Origin: Croceimicrobium sp965656185
Lineage (GTDB): Bacteria > Bacteroidota > Bacteroidia > Flavobacteriales > Schleiferiaceae
DNA: 64,000 nt
Reading direction: 5' to 3'
Assembly (NCBI GenBank): GCA_965656185.1
Contig: CBFHJH010000004.1
Coordinates: 62,001 to 126,000 of the forward strand
In this document: piece by piece, positions 50,422-59,877 of the stretch
How the letters are laid out: each line of letters opens with the position of its first letter
Position numbering within the stretch: position 1 is the first letter of the stretch
Position numbers and translations under genes: made by a program
Notes under the pieces: generated by a model
Seen by the model: only the letters and a program-made list of their open reading frames with translations
The model's database searches: none
Told to the model about the DNA's origin: nothing

Positions 50422-52059
50422 TTAAGGAAGGTAGCGCCATTCGATCTCAAGCTCCCAATTGGCGCGGATCTCAAGCTCTTCACTGTAAGGCACCCGCTTC
50501 TCCGGTAAGCGGTTGAGCTTAAAGTCGCCTGGACTAAAGACGTCATTTGTGTCTCGGTCTTGGATCAAAAAGGCTTTAAACTTACGCGGGATCTCATTCT
50601 TCAGCGATACCGCAATACTATCGCTAAAACTGCGCAAGAAATAAGGCTTGCCATCCGATTCTAAGATTTGTAATAGGTAGGCCTGTCCAGAATCAGCAAC
50701 CACAACCTTAAAGTCGATGCTCCCTAAGTCTTCTCCCGAGCGAAGTTTAATGTCGAAGCTTTTTGGTGACTCCAGTTCCATTCCGAAGGATCGAATTGCC
50801 CCCTTTTTCATTTCAAAGCGCAAAGGCGATTGTTGTGGAGGGTAGAAATACCACAAGAAAGGATCCATTGAATCGGCTTGGGGTATTTTATGGAGGCTAT
50901 CCTGCTTGGTAATATACCAAACCGAATCTTTTTCCCATCCCAAAATTGGACGATTCGAGCGGAAGCGAATGGTATCGCGCGGACGAACTTCCTTAGTGGC
51001 GGTGCCAAATTTCAATTTTGTGCTCATCTCCCGCAAGCGCACCGTAACTAGGGAGTCTACGAATAAGGTATCGTAATTGAAGCGAAATACTAGACTATCG
51101 GCCTTAAAGTCGAAATAGTAATTTAGGGTATCGTGCTTAGGGCTGAAATAAAAGAATCCCGAGTCCTTAACCCCGTTAAGGAGTTCTATTTTAAAGGAGT
51201 CTGCCGGTTTATTAAAAGCCAACTGCACGTGGCCCGGTCCCTCTTGACGCGCATTATAAAATCGCAAGGCTTGCTCCGGCTCGTAAACCAGCAGATCGAG
51301 GTCGTAAATGGTATCTGGACTAAGTAAAATGGTATCGCCCCAAAAGGCGATGGGATCTTTTTGGCTACCGCGCTTAAAGTCACCGTCTTTATCGGTAAAT
51401 GCCGCTAGAAGGTATTTACCCCCTTTAATGTTGGTCATGTGGAAATGACCTCCCTCATCACTAAAGGCATAATAATCGGGTCTTTCTACTTCCAAAAAAG
51501 TATCGCGGCTACTGACGCGATCTGCCGAGTAAAGTGCCACTAAAAATTCCTTTTGCGCTGCGCCTGTATAAGCATCGAAAAGCGTACCCATGATCTCAAG
51601 AGAGTCGATGTAGGTGCCGGTAGAGAAAACGTATTTAAAATCCTTATTTGCATTTCCTTCGGTCAGGTCCGTTAAAGCCGAGCCAAAGGATATAATGTAG
51701 GTAGTGTTTTCCTTTAAGCTATCACTAAGGCTAATGAATACCTTTTTTCCCTTCCCCCTCACGTCGATATCCTCATCTAAAAGAGGACTAATATTTACTT
51801 GATCAAAAGGGTTCTTAAGCTCAACGTACTCTTCAAAGCGAAGCTCAATCTCAGTTGCATTAAAAAGAATGGTCTGATTTGGCGGAAAAGAAGTGTCTAA
51901 TTGCGGAGCAATGGTGTCTCTCGGGCCTCCCTGCGGACTGGACTGGCTGGCACAAGAGCTGATAGAAATCTCAAAAAGCCCGAGCACCAACACCGAAAAG
52001 AAGAGAAAGCGAAAAAGCCCCTTCAAGTCCTTACCAAAATTGCTGCCTGAATAATCCAT
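50422..52059 (-). CDS. Ig-like-domain lipoprotein, hypothetical
   Basis: 545 residues. The signal peptide (LFRFLFFSVLVLGLFEISIS) ends in a lipobox-like SSC, followed by ASQSSPQGGPRDTIAPQLDT, the start of a bacterial Ig-like (SbsA/Big_5-like) domain: FPPNQTILFNATEIELRFEE and TYIISFGSALTDLTEGN. The remainder is beta-rich. This architecture (SCASQ, PQGGPRD) is widespread in Bacteroidetes and of unknown function. I start at ATG 52059; the frame extends to 52188 but those residues lack signal character. Confidence 0.8.
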   Translation of the reverse strand: MDYSGSNFGKDLKGLFRFLFFSVLVLGLFEISISSCASQSSPQGGPRDTIAPQLDTSFPPNQTILFNATEIELRFEEYVELKNPFDQVNISPLLDEDIDVRGKGKKVFISLSDSLKENTTYIISFGSALTDLTEGNANKDFKYVFSTGTYIDSLEIMGTLFDAYTGAAQKEFLVALYSADRVSSRDTFLEVERPDYYAFSDEGGHFHMTNIKGGKYLLAAFTDKDGDFKRGSQKDPIAFWGDTILLSPDTIYDLDLLVYEPEQALRFYNARQEGPGHVQLAFNKPADSFKIELLNGVKDSGFFYFSPKHDTLNYYFDFKADSLVFRFNYDTLFVDSLVTVRLREMSTKLKFGTATKEVRPRDTIRFRSNRPILGWEKDSVWYITKQDSLHKIPQADSMDPFLWYFYPPQQSPLRFEMKKGAIRSFGMELESPKSFDIKLRSGEDLGSIDFKVVVADSGQAYLLQILESDGKPYFLRSFSDSIAVSLKNEIPRKFKAFLIQDRDTNDVFSPGDFKLNRLPEKRVPYSEELEIRANWELEIEWRYLP

Positions 52060-52123
52060 TGCCTTAAAGCGCTTAGACCTTAAAAATATTGCCGAGCAAA
52101 GATGGCAAATAAAGCGCGAAGCT

Positions 52124-52828
52124 TTAAGCCTGTGCCAAACAAAAAAGCGACAGCTTAAGGCCAGGTATATCAAGTAAAGCTTGCGCACAAGCCTCTAGAG
52201 TGGCCCCTGTGGTTACTACGTCATCGACCAACATCAGGTGTCGGTTGGTAAAGGGGTGGTCTTCTAAAAGAGTAAAATTGCCCGAAACCTTCTGCCAACG
52301 CTCAAAGCGGTGTTCCTTAGTCTGCGAGCTCTGATAGGATTTACGCACCAAACTAGATGCCTCTACCGGTATCTTGAGAATTTCTGATAAGCCTTGAGCG
52401 ATACATTCGGCCTGATTGTAAGATCTTAATCGCCGCTTACGCGGATGTAATGGCACTGGCACTAAAAAATCTATCGTTTCGAAGTAAGCCGAATCCTGCC
52501 AATCTAGAGCAGCCTGTTTACCCAGATAAACCGCCAATTGGGGTTGATTGCGATATTTAAATTCATGCATGAGGCTTTGCACTAATCCGCCAGACTGAAA
52601 GCTGAGCCAAGTTGCCGCTCTTTCTAAAGTTATGCGACCGTGGAATCGGCGGTAAACCGAGTTTTGAGAGTGTTGGTTAAAGCGCGTTAACGGCAATTCC
52701 AAGGAACAGGTGAGACATAAATATTGCTCTCCTGGCACCAATTCCTGTTGGCAACCCAAACATCGCGCTGGATATAAGAAGTCCCGTAAATCGCTAAGGT
52801 ATCGTACGATCAATTTGAACACGCTCAA
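52124..52828 (-). CDS. comF: ComF-family phosphoribosyltransferase-like protein
   Basis: 234 residues. An N-terminal zinc-ribbon (ARCLGCQQE and YLCLTCSLEL, about 22-40) precedes a PRTase-fold domain with FLVPVPLHPRKRRLRSYNQAE and the PRPP loop MLVDDVVTTGATLEAC near residue 200. ComF homologues act in DNA uptake in competent species; here a role is not shown. It lies between the giant barrel gene and the Ig-like lipoprotein gene on the same strand. Confidence 0.9.
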   Translation of the reverse strand: MSVFKLIVRYLSDLRDFLYPARCLGCQQELVPGEQYLCLTCSLELPLTRFNQHSQNSVYRRFHGRITLERAATWLSFQSGGLVQSLMHEFKYRNQPQLAVYLGKQAALDWQDSAYFETIDFLVPVPLHPRKRRLRSYNQAECIAQGLSEILKIPVEASSLVRKSYQSSQTKEHRFERWQKVSGNFTLLEDHPFTNRHLMLVDDVVTTGATLEACAQALLDIPGLKLSLFCLAQA

Positions 52829-52867
52829 ATTTGAGCCAAAAATAGCCTAGAGCGATACCCTAAATAC

Positions 52868-55800
52868 TTAGAAAAAGGCTTTTACCTGCAAGTTGCCGGT
52901 GTGCACAGCAAAAACATCAGGACTGAAGCGACCATTATAATTTAGGCTGATCACGATATTTTTGAGCACCGTTCTTTGAATACCCAGCTCGGCCGAGAGG
53001 TTAGCACCAGGTCTAAAGGCTTGTAACATTTCGAAGGCCGCCGGGCTATTCACCTCCCCATCAAAATTATTGTAGATATAATCCGTGGCACTGCGTAAAG
53101 CTATGTTCTTGGCTACATTGTAGTTTAATTCTACTCCGAGTATCTGGGCCATTAAAAGGTTGGCATCGGCTCCAGTGCTTTCCTCATCTCTCAATTCATA
53201 GGCCAGGCTGAGAGTTAGCTTATCATTTCGCTGGTAAGACAAGGAGAACTCGTGCCGCCAAGCTTCCAGATCGTAATTGCGCTGGGTAAAATTGCCTGAG
53301 CGATTTTCCTTCAGTTGCCACTGTCCGCCGTAACGCAGCACAAAGTCTTCCCAAAACCCATAGCGAAGGTTAAAGCGATGCTCATCCAGAGACCGCTCTT
53401 CGATACCAAAGCTCAAAAGATTGCGATTTCGAGTCCGATTGTAAGTGTAATCACCCCCAAAGATCAAGCTGCTACGATTAAAGAATAAACTTTGCCGGAA
53501 AGAGTTATTCTCGGCTACCAAGAGTGTATCGCTAGCTAACTGAGAAAAAGGATTCAGTTCGTTCAAGCCTCCCTGTAAAAGGCTGCGTCGCTCTAGTTGA
53601 AAGGCAGAAATCAGCGCAAAGCGCCTTGCGAATTGGCGCCATCCTGCTTGTACTTGCTGCCAAGAACGCGGAGCTTGAATGTTAAAATTTTGCCCAAACT
53701 TCACGGAAGAAGTACGAACGAACTCGAGGTTTGGACTAAAGACTCGCACGAAAGTGGCCAAGTCGGGGGTGGGTGCAATTTCAAATTCATCCAATTCCCG
53801 AATGCCATTTTCATTATAGTCGATATGGGTGTGCGTTCCGGTTCCGGCCGGTACTTCGATATAGGTGAAACTCCGGCGAGGCTCGGTGCCTGCGCCACTT
53901 TCATAAAAAGTTTGACTTACCACCGCTCGGTCCCAGAAAGGCTGATTATAATTGAGTCGGCTGGTTAGGGTCCTTTGTAAAGCTAGTTCTTCTGGCGCCC
54001 TAATTTTTAAACTGCGGTAGTAAAAACGATAGCCTAAGCGACCGCGGTGCTTGTTTTGCCAGGCCCCACGCAAAAAGCTAGTATAGGCATAAGCAAAGGG
54101 CTCCAGATCGGCCGTGCGTACCGAATCGTCGAAGCGCTGTAAAAAACCGATTTCCGTGAAGGTTTTTGTAGTATCTCCCCAGCCTTGAAATAATTGGTAC
54201 TCGAAGAAGGAATAACTGGTCGCACTTAAGCTATCTCCCATATTACGGCGATTCCACTCCCCAACGGAAGCCAACCCCAGCCAGGCTTTGGGCAACCAAA
54301 AGTACCGCGATTCCAACTGCTCGCGCCAAAACGATTCTTCCAAGCCCAGTCCTTGCGTTTCGGTAAGGCTAAGTTTAGCGCGCCCCAACCAGTATCGACC
54401 TTGCCAATCGCCTTGTAAAGCTTGCCGCCAACCTTGTTTTAAAGGACTGTTTAGAAATTCGGCCGACAGGCCTAGGTTCAAGGAGTCTTGACGAAACTTC
54501 AAGGCCAAGCCCCCGGTTTGTAAGGCTCCTTGATAGCTAAAAGGCAAATTCCAGTCGCGAGCAAACTCTACCGGACGAATACGTTCTAAAGTGCTAAAGC
54601 CTGGATTATTAAACTCATAATTGGTGGTAATAAGTAGTTCGCCTTGCCCCACTTTTCGTGTCAATTGATAATTGAGTTTGGCCGCCGCCCCATCATCATT
54701 GCTCTGATCTAAATTGGAAAATAGGTTTACTTGATTATTACTAAAAGCTCCTTCTAAAGCCAAACTTTGTCGGTTCTTGGTGCCCCATTCCCCGCGGCTA
54801 CGGTAAGTCAAAACCTGCAAGCGGTTAGGCGCTATAAGAGTGCGCACCGGTGCATAAGAGCCTTGTCGCTGCCCGTTGCTAGGGGCTACCCATTTAAAAA
54901 CACGTCCATTCGCATTGCTAGAAGCCAATTGATAATCTCCCTGATTAGGCCCAACAAAAGCAAAGCTGGCATTTACCAAAGCGGCAGTGCTATCGGCACT
55001 GTAAACCAAAACCGAATCGAAACCCAACGAATCGATTAGACGGTACTGCACTAAGGCAGGGTTAAAGGCGGCCGGACTAATAGTTGAACTTTGCGCCGCC
55101 TCCAGATCGTCGCCTACCCTGGCCAATAAGGCCTTTTCGGCATCGCTGTATTCGGTTGAGATAGGCTGACTTTTTGAGTCTTGTTCGCTGTAATAACGCA
55201 CTTCGCTAGACCAGTTGCTTTTACTCCATGCCATGCTCCCTTGCGCCACCGAGCGCAGGTAATTTTGCTCGGTGTATTGAAATTCCACCACAATACGCTT
55301 ATCTCTAGTAATAGGCTGCAGGGCCGTGAAAGTGATCTCACCGGCGTTGTAGTCGATAATGTAATCGAATTGCTCGCCGCGCTTTTGCAGGACACCATCG
55401 ATGTACACCCGCTCCGATCCAGAAATGATAATGATAAACTGCTCGCCATTTGCTCCGCGTAATTTGTAGGGGCCTTGATTACCTTCCTGTCCTTGAAAGC
55501 GGTTTCGAGAAAAACGACCCCGAGCCAATCCCCCCTCCACTTGTACATTGTATTGGCTTTCGCCTGATGCAAAATTGGTAGAAACTCCACCACCCGAGAT
55601 ACGTTTAGTAAGACTCAGAAAATAATGATCGGAGTTAATATTGTAATCTCCGGCCCGTAGCTTTCCGAAATCAGGGTTTTCCAGCTCCAGATAAACACGG
55701 TCGAAATCACGTAGTTGCTGGGTGTAGCCTTGGGCTTGAACCGGCACGGTATTATCGCTAATACTAGCTCTGATGGTCGTATTCTTACCGAGGTCTCCGC

Positions 55801-56251
55801 TCAACTGTAAATTGAGGGCAGAATTAAGCACTGCATCCTGATTGTTACCGACCGCCACACTGCGGCTGATGCTACCCTGAGAACTTAGGGCCGAGAATGG
55901 ACTAAAGTTACTCGGAGAACCTTGGTAAAGTTCTTCCTCGCGCAGCTTTTTACCCTTACGATTGGGGGGGAGGATCAAGCTTGTGTCTCGCAAGGAAAAG
56001 CGCTTCGGAAAGGGTAGGTCTAGGGTCTGATAGCGAATCAATAGGCTATCTACCGGTGCCGAATCGATGACCAAGGCCCACTGCGGATTCTGAATCAGGC
56101 GGAATTTTACTGTAATCGTATCCGCCGAAAGGCGCATAAAAACCAAAGACTCCTCGAACACTGCCCTTGGACCGAAGAGCAGGGTATCTCTACTGGAAAT
56201 CCGGCTTTCTTGCCAATTTTGAGCGGAAAGGGAAGATCCGACCATCCCCAA
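52868..56251 (-). CDS. giant outer-membrane beta-barrel protein, hypothetical
   Basis: 1127 residues from TTG 56251. Residues ~130-350 have repeated beta motifs (LNLQLSGDLGKNTTIRASIS; YLELENPDFGKLRAGDYNIN; ITRDKRIVVEFQYTEQNYLR) and the rest continues in barrel-like strands, ending LQVKAFF with a terminal Phe. It belongs to a Bacteroidetes surface-protein type of unknown role. The annotated start gives only a remnant signal (GMVGSSLSA-Q). The frame stays open upstream to 56297 and encodes a better n- and h-region, but without ATG, GTG or TTG; see findings. Confidence 0.8.
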   Translation of the reverse strand: MGMVGSSLSAQNWQESRISSRDTLLFGPRAVFEESLVFMRLSADTITVKFRLIQNPQWALVIDSAPVDSLLIRYQTLDLPFPKRFSLRDTSLILPPNRKGKKLREEELYQGSPSNFSPFSALSSQGSISRSVAVGNNQDAVLNSALNLQLSGDLGKNTTIRASISDNTVPVQAQGYTQQLRDFDRVYLELENPDFGKLRAGDYNINSDHYFLSLTKRISGGGVSTNFASGESQYNVQVEGGLARGRFSRNRFQGQEGNQGPYKLRGANGEQFIIIISGSERVYIDGVLQKRGEQFDYIIDYNAGEITFTALQPITRDKRIVVEFQYTEQNYLRSVAQGSMAWSKSNWSSEVRYYSEQDSKSQPISTEYSDAEKALLARVGDDLEAAQSSTISPAAFNPALVQYRLIDSLGFDSVLVYSADSTAALVNASFAFVGPNQGDYQLASSNANGRVFKWVAPSNGQRQGSYAPVRTLIAPNRLQVLTYRSRGEWGTKNRQSLALEGAFSNNQVNLFSNLDQSNDDGAAAKLNYQLTRKVGQGELLITTNYEFNNPGFSTLERIRPVEFARDWNLPFSYQGALQTGGLALKFRQDSLNLGLSAEFLNSPLKQGWRQALQGDWQGRYWLGRAKLSLTETQGLGLEESFWREQLESRYFWLPKAWLGLASVGEWNRRNMGDSLSATSYSFFEYQLFQGWGDTTKTFTEIGFLQRFDDSVRTADLEPFAYAYTSFLRGAWQNKHRGRLGYRFYYRSLKIRAPEELALQRTLTSRLNYNQPFWDRAVVSQTFYESGAGTEPRRSFTYIEVPAGTGTHTHIDYNENGIRELDEFEIAPTPDLATFVRVFSPNLEFVRTSSVKFGQNFNIQAPRSWQQVQAGWRQFARRFALISAFQLERRSLLQGGLNELNPFSQLASDTLLVAENNSFRQSLFFNRSSLIFGGDYTYNRTRNRNLLSFGIEERSLDEHRFNLRYGFWEDFVLRYGGQWQLKENRSGNFTQRNYDLEAWRHEFSLSYQRNDKLTLSLAYELRDEESTGADANLLMAQILGVELNYNVAKNIALRSATDYIYNNFDGEVNSPAAFEMLQAFRPGANLSAELGIQRTVLKNIVISLNYNGRFSPDVFAVHTGNLQVKAFF

Positions 56252-56348
56252 AAAGAGGAGGTAAAAGAGGCGATATTTCCAAAGGCTTTGCCGGATATGC
56301 TATTACTTTGTAGGCTATAACGGCAAAATTGCACAATTAAGCTATAGC

Positions 56349-57113
56349 ATGAAGATCTTTTCCTATAACGTAAATGGCATACGCGCCGCAGAGCGCAAAG
56401 GTTTAAGCGAATGGCTCTCTAAATCGGGAGCAGAGGTGCTTTTGATCCAAGAGACCAAAGCCCAGCCCGAGCAAATAGAGGCGAGCAAATACGAAGATCT
56501 CGGCTATCATTGTTACTGGCACAGCGCCGAAAAAAAGGGCTACAGTGGCGTGGGAATCCTCAGCAAGCAGCGTCCAGATCACGTAGAAATAGGCTGTGGC
56601 ATCGATTATATCGATCGTGAAGGTCGTATAATTCGGGCCGATTTTGGCGAATTGAGTATTATGAGTGTTTACGTTCCCAGTGGCAGCAGCGGCGATGCTC
56701 GGCAAGATCTTAAAATGCAGTTTTTAGCCGATTTCCAGGCTTACATCCGAGCGCTTTTAAAAGAACGCCCCAAGCTTATTATTGGTGGCGACTTTAATAT
56801 TTGTCATACCGCGATAGACATTCATAATCCGAAGTCCAATAAAGATACTTCTGGCTTCTTACCGGAAGAAAGGGAGTGGGTCAGTGCATTTTTAGGAGAG
56901 GGTTTGATCGACTCCTTTCGTCATTTTTACCCCGAAAAAGTAGACCAATACTCTTGGTGGTCCTACCGCGCTAATGCCCGCGCTAATAACAAAGGATGGC
57001 GTATCGACTACAATATGGCCAGTGCGGCACTCAAAGCAGACCTAAAAGGAGCGGATATTTGGCCGGAAGCCAAGCATAGCGATCACTGTCCGGTGAGTCT
57101 AGAGCTTGCCTAA
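56349..57113 (+). CDS. xth: exodeoxyribonuclease III (AP endonuclease)
   Basis: 254-residue EEP-fold nuclease for abasic-site repair. Catalytic motifs: SYNVNGIRAAERKG (Asn, 5-18), LLIQETKAQ (metal Glu, about 38), SVYVPSGSS (Tyr), GGDFNICHTAIDIHNPK (Asp-Asn), and the end HSDHCPVSLEL (Asp-His). Length is normal. Convergent with the omega-amidase gene, 4-bp overlap. Confidence 0.95.
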   Translation: MKIFSYNVNGIRAAERKGLSEWLSKSGAEVLLIQETKAQPEQIEASKYEDLGYHCYWHSAEKKGYSGVGILSKQRPDHVEIGCGIDYIDREGRIIRADFGELSIMSVYVPSGSSGDARQDLKMQFLADFQAYIRALLKERPKLIIGGDFNICHTAIDIHNPKSNKDTSGFLPEEREWVSAFLGEGLIDSFRHFYPEKVDQYSWWSYRANARANNKGWRIDYNMASAALKADLKGADIWPEAKHSDHCPVSLELA

Positions 57114-57895
57114 ACTTCGAGGTTGAATTGATCTCGGTCCTTTAAAAAGGCAAAACGTTCGCGGACCTTTTGCAAATGGCTATAAGAAAGCTTGATGATC
57201 TCGGATTGGGCTTTACCTGGCTCAATCTGGCTCAACTTTTCACCGAGTGGATCAAAAAGCGCTGAATCACCTGAATGGTAAATACCATTGCCATCATCAC
57301 CAATCCGGTTTAATCCGGCGAGGTAAACCTGATTTTCGATGGCTCTAGCTTGCAGGAGGGTCTTCCAGGCCCCACTGCGTCGCGCAGGCCAATTGGCCAC
57401 AAAGAATTGCAGGTCGAAGTTTTCGGCGTTTCGGCACCAAACTGGAAAACGCAGGTCGTAGCAAATTTGTGGATTGATCTTCCAACCACAATATTCCAAG
57501 ATCAGTTTTTCGCGCCCCGCAGTGTATACCTTTTCTTCGCCAGCATAAGAAAAAAGATGCCGCTTATCGTAATATCTAAAGCTGCCGTCGGGGTACACAA
57601 AAAAGAGGCGATTGAAATAATACCCCTCCTCTTCAATAATTAAGGAACCCGATAGAGCAAATCCCTGTTCTTGTGCTTGATCTTTCAGCCAGTTTAGGCT
57701 TTCTCCCTCCATGGTCTCGGCTAAGGCTGCAGGGTTCATAGAAAAGCCAGTGCTGAACATTTCTGGCAATAGCACCAAATCTGAGGAGGATAAGCTCTTT
57801 AGTTGCTCTGAAAAATAGGAGCGATTTGAACTGGGGTCCTCCCAGCTTAGAGGAGCTTGTACCAGCGCGATGCGGAAAATTTCTTGTGGCTTCAT
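57110..57895 (-). CDS. nitrilase-superfamily omega-amidase
   Basis: 261 residues of the carbon-nitrogen hydrolase fold. The Glu-Lys-Cys triad is visible: LVLLPEMFSTGFSM (Glu about 45), RYYDKRHLFSYAGE (Lys about 114) and NPQICYDLRFPVWCRN (Cys about 147). It matches the YafV/Nit2 type that hydrolyses omega-amides (alpha-ketoglutaramate). Its upstream region points to the 57.9-58.2 kb ncRNA spacer. Confidence 0.9.
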   Translation of the reverse strand: MKPQEIFRIALVQAPLSWEDPSSNRSYFSEQLKSLSSSDLVLLPEMFSTGFSMNPAALAETMEGESLNWLKDQAQEQGFALSGSLIIEEEGYYFNRLFFVYPDGSFRYYDKRHLFSYAGEEKVYTAGREKLILEYCGWKINPQICYDLRFPVWCRNAENFDLQFFVANWPARRSGAWKTLLQARAIENQVYLAGLNRIGDDGNGIYHSGDSALFDPLGEKLSQIEPGKAQSEIIKLSYSHLQKVRERFAFLKDRDQFNLEV

Positions 57896-57954
57896 AGAAC
57901 TTAAAAGTCAAAGCTACAGATTTCGTTGAAAGGTTCTGCAATTGCGATTAGTGG

Positions 57955-57985
57955 TTTGTAAGCTGCCAAAAAATCATTACTTTTG
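57955..57985 (+). promoter_or_regulatory. consensus promoter of ncRNA candidate A
   Basis: TTTG at 57955-57958 and an exact TACTTTTG at 57978-57985, separated by 19 bp, the best full promoter match in the window; no coding frame follows. Confidence 0.68.
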
Positions 57986-57988
57986 ACT

Positions 57989-58063
57989 GGAAGAGCACAC
58001 GAAGTTTTTTCATTTTTATGTTTTAGTTTTCGTTGAAAGCCACCGGTTTCCGGTGGCTTTTTT
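57989..58063 (+). ncRNA. ncRNA candidate A
   Basis: About 75 nt from a consensus promoter to a strong terminator: arms AAAGCCACCGG (58036-58046) and its complement (58050-58060), loop TTT, then T residues. The region in between is T-rich and has no usable frame (the only ATG is followed by a stop after one codon). Confidence 0.6.
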
Positions 58064-58115
58064 CATTTTTTTAACATCTTCTTAGGAAATGTTAAAAAAA
58101 ATTGTAGCTTAGTGT

Positions 58116-58224
58116 CAACTTAACAGGGTTCTTCATTTTATAGGGAAATAGGGTTAGTAATCTACAGATTCCAAACACTGTTAAGGTATTTTAAGCGGGA
58201 GTTGCAGAGTCTCCCGCTTTTTTT
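58116..58224 (+). ncRNA. ncRNA candidate B
   Basis: About 109 nt. CTTAACAG (58119-58126) is perfectly complementary to CTGTTAAG (58178-58185), closing a ~51-nt domain. A terminator hairpin follows: AAGCGGGAG (58193-58201) with CTCCCGCTT (58211-58219) and a T run. A weak -7 box TAGCTTAG stands at 58105-58112. GTTAAGGT before the terminator (58180-58187) recalls the invariant block of the 45.8-46.2 kb family. Confidence 0.55.
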
Positions 58225-58247
58225 GTGCTCTAAACTCTAGGCCAGAC

Positions 58248-59876
58248 TTAGATCTGACGCCCTCTCACCCTCTCTAGATCGCGGTATATTTCTTTAACCA
58301 CCCCCTTCTGATCCGGATCGTAAGACCATACATTATCGAAAGCAGAGATCACCTCTTCGTTCGCTTGATCGGTTATAACCAAACTGTGAAACTGAGTGCC
58401 ATTATTATGCTGCTGCTTTTCCATCGCTTCTTGCAGGTCGTCGCTTATGCGGTACATAATAAAATCGGAGATCACCAAAACATCGGCATCGCGGTAGCGA
58501 TGGGTTTCTAGCTGCTGTAAAGCTTCGCTCAAGGCTAAGGAAATATCTGTTCCTCCGTGAAATGACTTTTGCAAGAAAGCGGCCACCTCATCGATAGAGT
58601 CTACTAAATTGTAAAGATCTAAGGTGTGGATACCGCTACTGAAATTGATCAAGAAAGCTTGCCTTTGGTCGGCCGCAGCCATTTTTAAAATTCCAAAGCA
58701 AAGCACTTTAGCAATGCGCTCCGGTTCGCCTTCCATACTGCCGCTGGTGTCTACACAAACGATAAAAGGGCCTTTTTCCTTCTTTTTGATCTTTTGATAG
58801 GTCTCACTGTATACCTTAGAGCTGTTTACCAGACGCTTATCTTCGAATTGGTTGATCTGCAGTTGTTCTTCGGCGAAGCGCTTAAGAAATTGCCATTCTG
58901 TTTCTGCCCCGAAAAGGGCCACTTCACCGGGAAGGATTTGGTTTAGGTCGTTACCATTTTCTACCCCAACTATCTCACTGCGCAAGGTGGGGTCCTTCAC
59001 CCACTCTTTGTAAGAAACGATCTTTTCGTAAGTCTCTTCGTCGGTCTCGATCTCAGCTTGGCGCAACCTCCCGAGTAGTTCCGCTAATTTCTTTAACTCC
59101 TCTTCCTCGGCCAATAGGGCGTCGTATCGTTCTACCAAGTCCAAGGTACTATCTTCCCACAAGGCCCGGCTCATATCCCAGTATTTGGAAATATGATCGG
59201 TAAACGGTTTTACTAAGCTGGTTAGTTTTTGAAACTCCTGCACCTTGGCCCCCAGCTTCTCCTTAAAACCTTCCTTCTCTTCGCGTAATTTTCGCATTTG
59301 AAAGTTCAGGATCTTGGCCTGAAGCCGAGCATCCCATTGCGCCAAAAGGTCGTGAAAGACTCGCTCAATATCGCTCCGCCTTGCTTCGTCTAAGTCTTCA
59401 AAACCTCGCTCACCGATCAGTTCCTTAAATTTTTTGGCGTGAAAACTCGGGTCTATTTCTTCCTTGGGGTAAAAGCTCGACACTTTTTGGATCAAAAAAT
59501 TCCAAGAACGACTGAACTGTCGGAGGTGTCGAACCCCCCAAGACTCAAGCTCTTGCTGTTCGTCCTGAAAAGGGTGCTTCTGCGAGAGCTTTCCGTAGGT
59601 CTTTCTAAACCATTGCAAGGTATCGGCTATGATCTGAGCTCCCAGAAAGTCGTGCTGCCGCGCCAGGTCTTGTAAGGCTTGATCTTCAAAAAGATCATCC
59701 AAAGCCGACCGGAAATATTCGAAGTAGTCGCTTTTCAAGTCCTCCTCTGGCTCCTTGCCCAGCAAAAGATGACGTAAATAGGCTACAAAATAACGTCGAC
59801 TGGGACGGTCTAAAACCTCCCCAAAACGGATAAACCGCTCGTATTCCTCTTCGAGTTTCTGAAGTTTCTCTTCCAT
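58248..59876 (-). CDS. viaA: VWA-domain protein, ViaA-like
   Basis: 542 residues: a long helical N-terminal region (about 1-350) and a C-terminal von Willebrand A domain with intact MIDAS motifs: FIVCVDTSGSMEG (about 375-387), GGTDISLALSEAL and DVLVISDFIMY. It is the partner of the RavA AAA ATPase encoded 1 bp upstream. RavA-ViaA in E. coli is linked to respiratory complexes and low-oxygen metabolism, and that context also fits this window. Confidence 0.87.
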   Translation of the reverse strand: MEEKLQKLEEEYERFIRFGEVLDRPSRRYFVAYLRHLLLGKEPEEDLKSDYFEYFRSALDDLFEDQALQDLARQHDFLGAQIIADTLQWFRKTYGKLSQKHPFQDEQQELESWGVRHLRQFSRSWNFLIQKVSSFYPKEEIDPSFHAKKFKELIGERGFEDLDEARRSDIERVFHDLLAQWDARLQAKILNFQMRKLREEKEGFKEKLGAKVQEFQKLTSLVKPFTDHISKYWDMSRALWEDSTLDLVERYDALLAEEEELKKLAELLGRLRQAEIETDEETYEKIVSYKEWVKDPTLRSEIVGVENGNDLNQILPGEVALFGAETEWQFLKRFAEEQLQINQFEDKRLVNSSKVYSETYQKIKKKEKGPFIVCVDTSGSMEGEPERIAKVLCFGILKMAAADQRQAFLINFSSGIHTLDLYNLVDSIDEVAAFLQKSFHGGTDISLALSEALQQLETHRYRDADVLVISDFIMYRISDDLQEAMEKQQHNNGTQFHSLVITDQANEEVISAFDNVWSYDPDQKGVVKEIYRDLERVRGRQI

Positions 59877-59877
59877 C

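Noticed and set aside
55114..55593. 159-codon frame on the minus strand
   Set aside because: Overlaps the giant barrel gene in another frame on the same strand; no domain or start signal.
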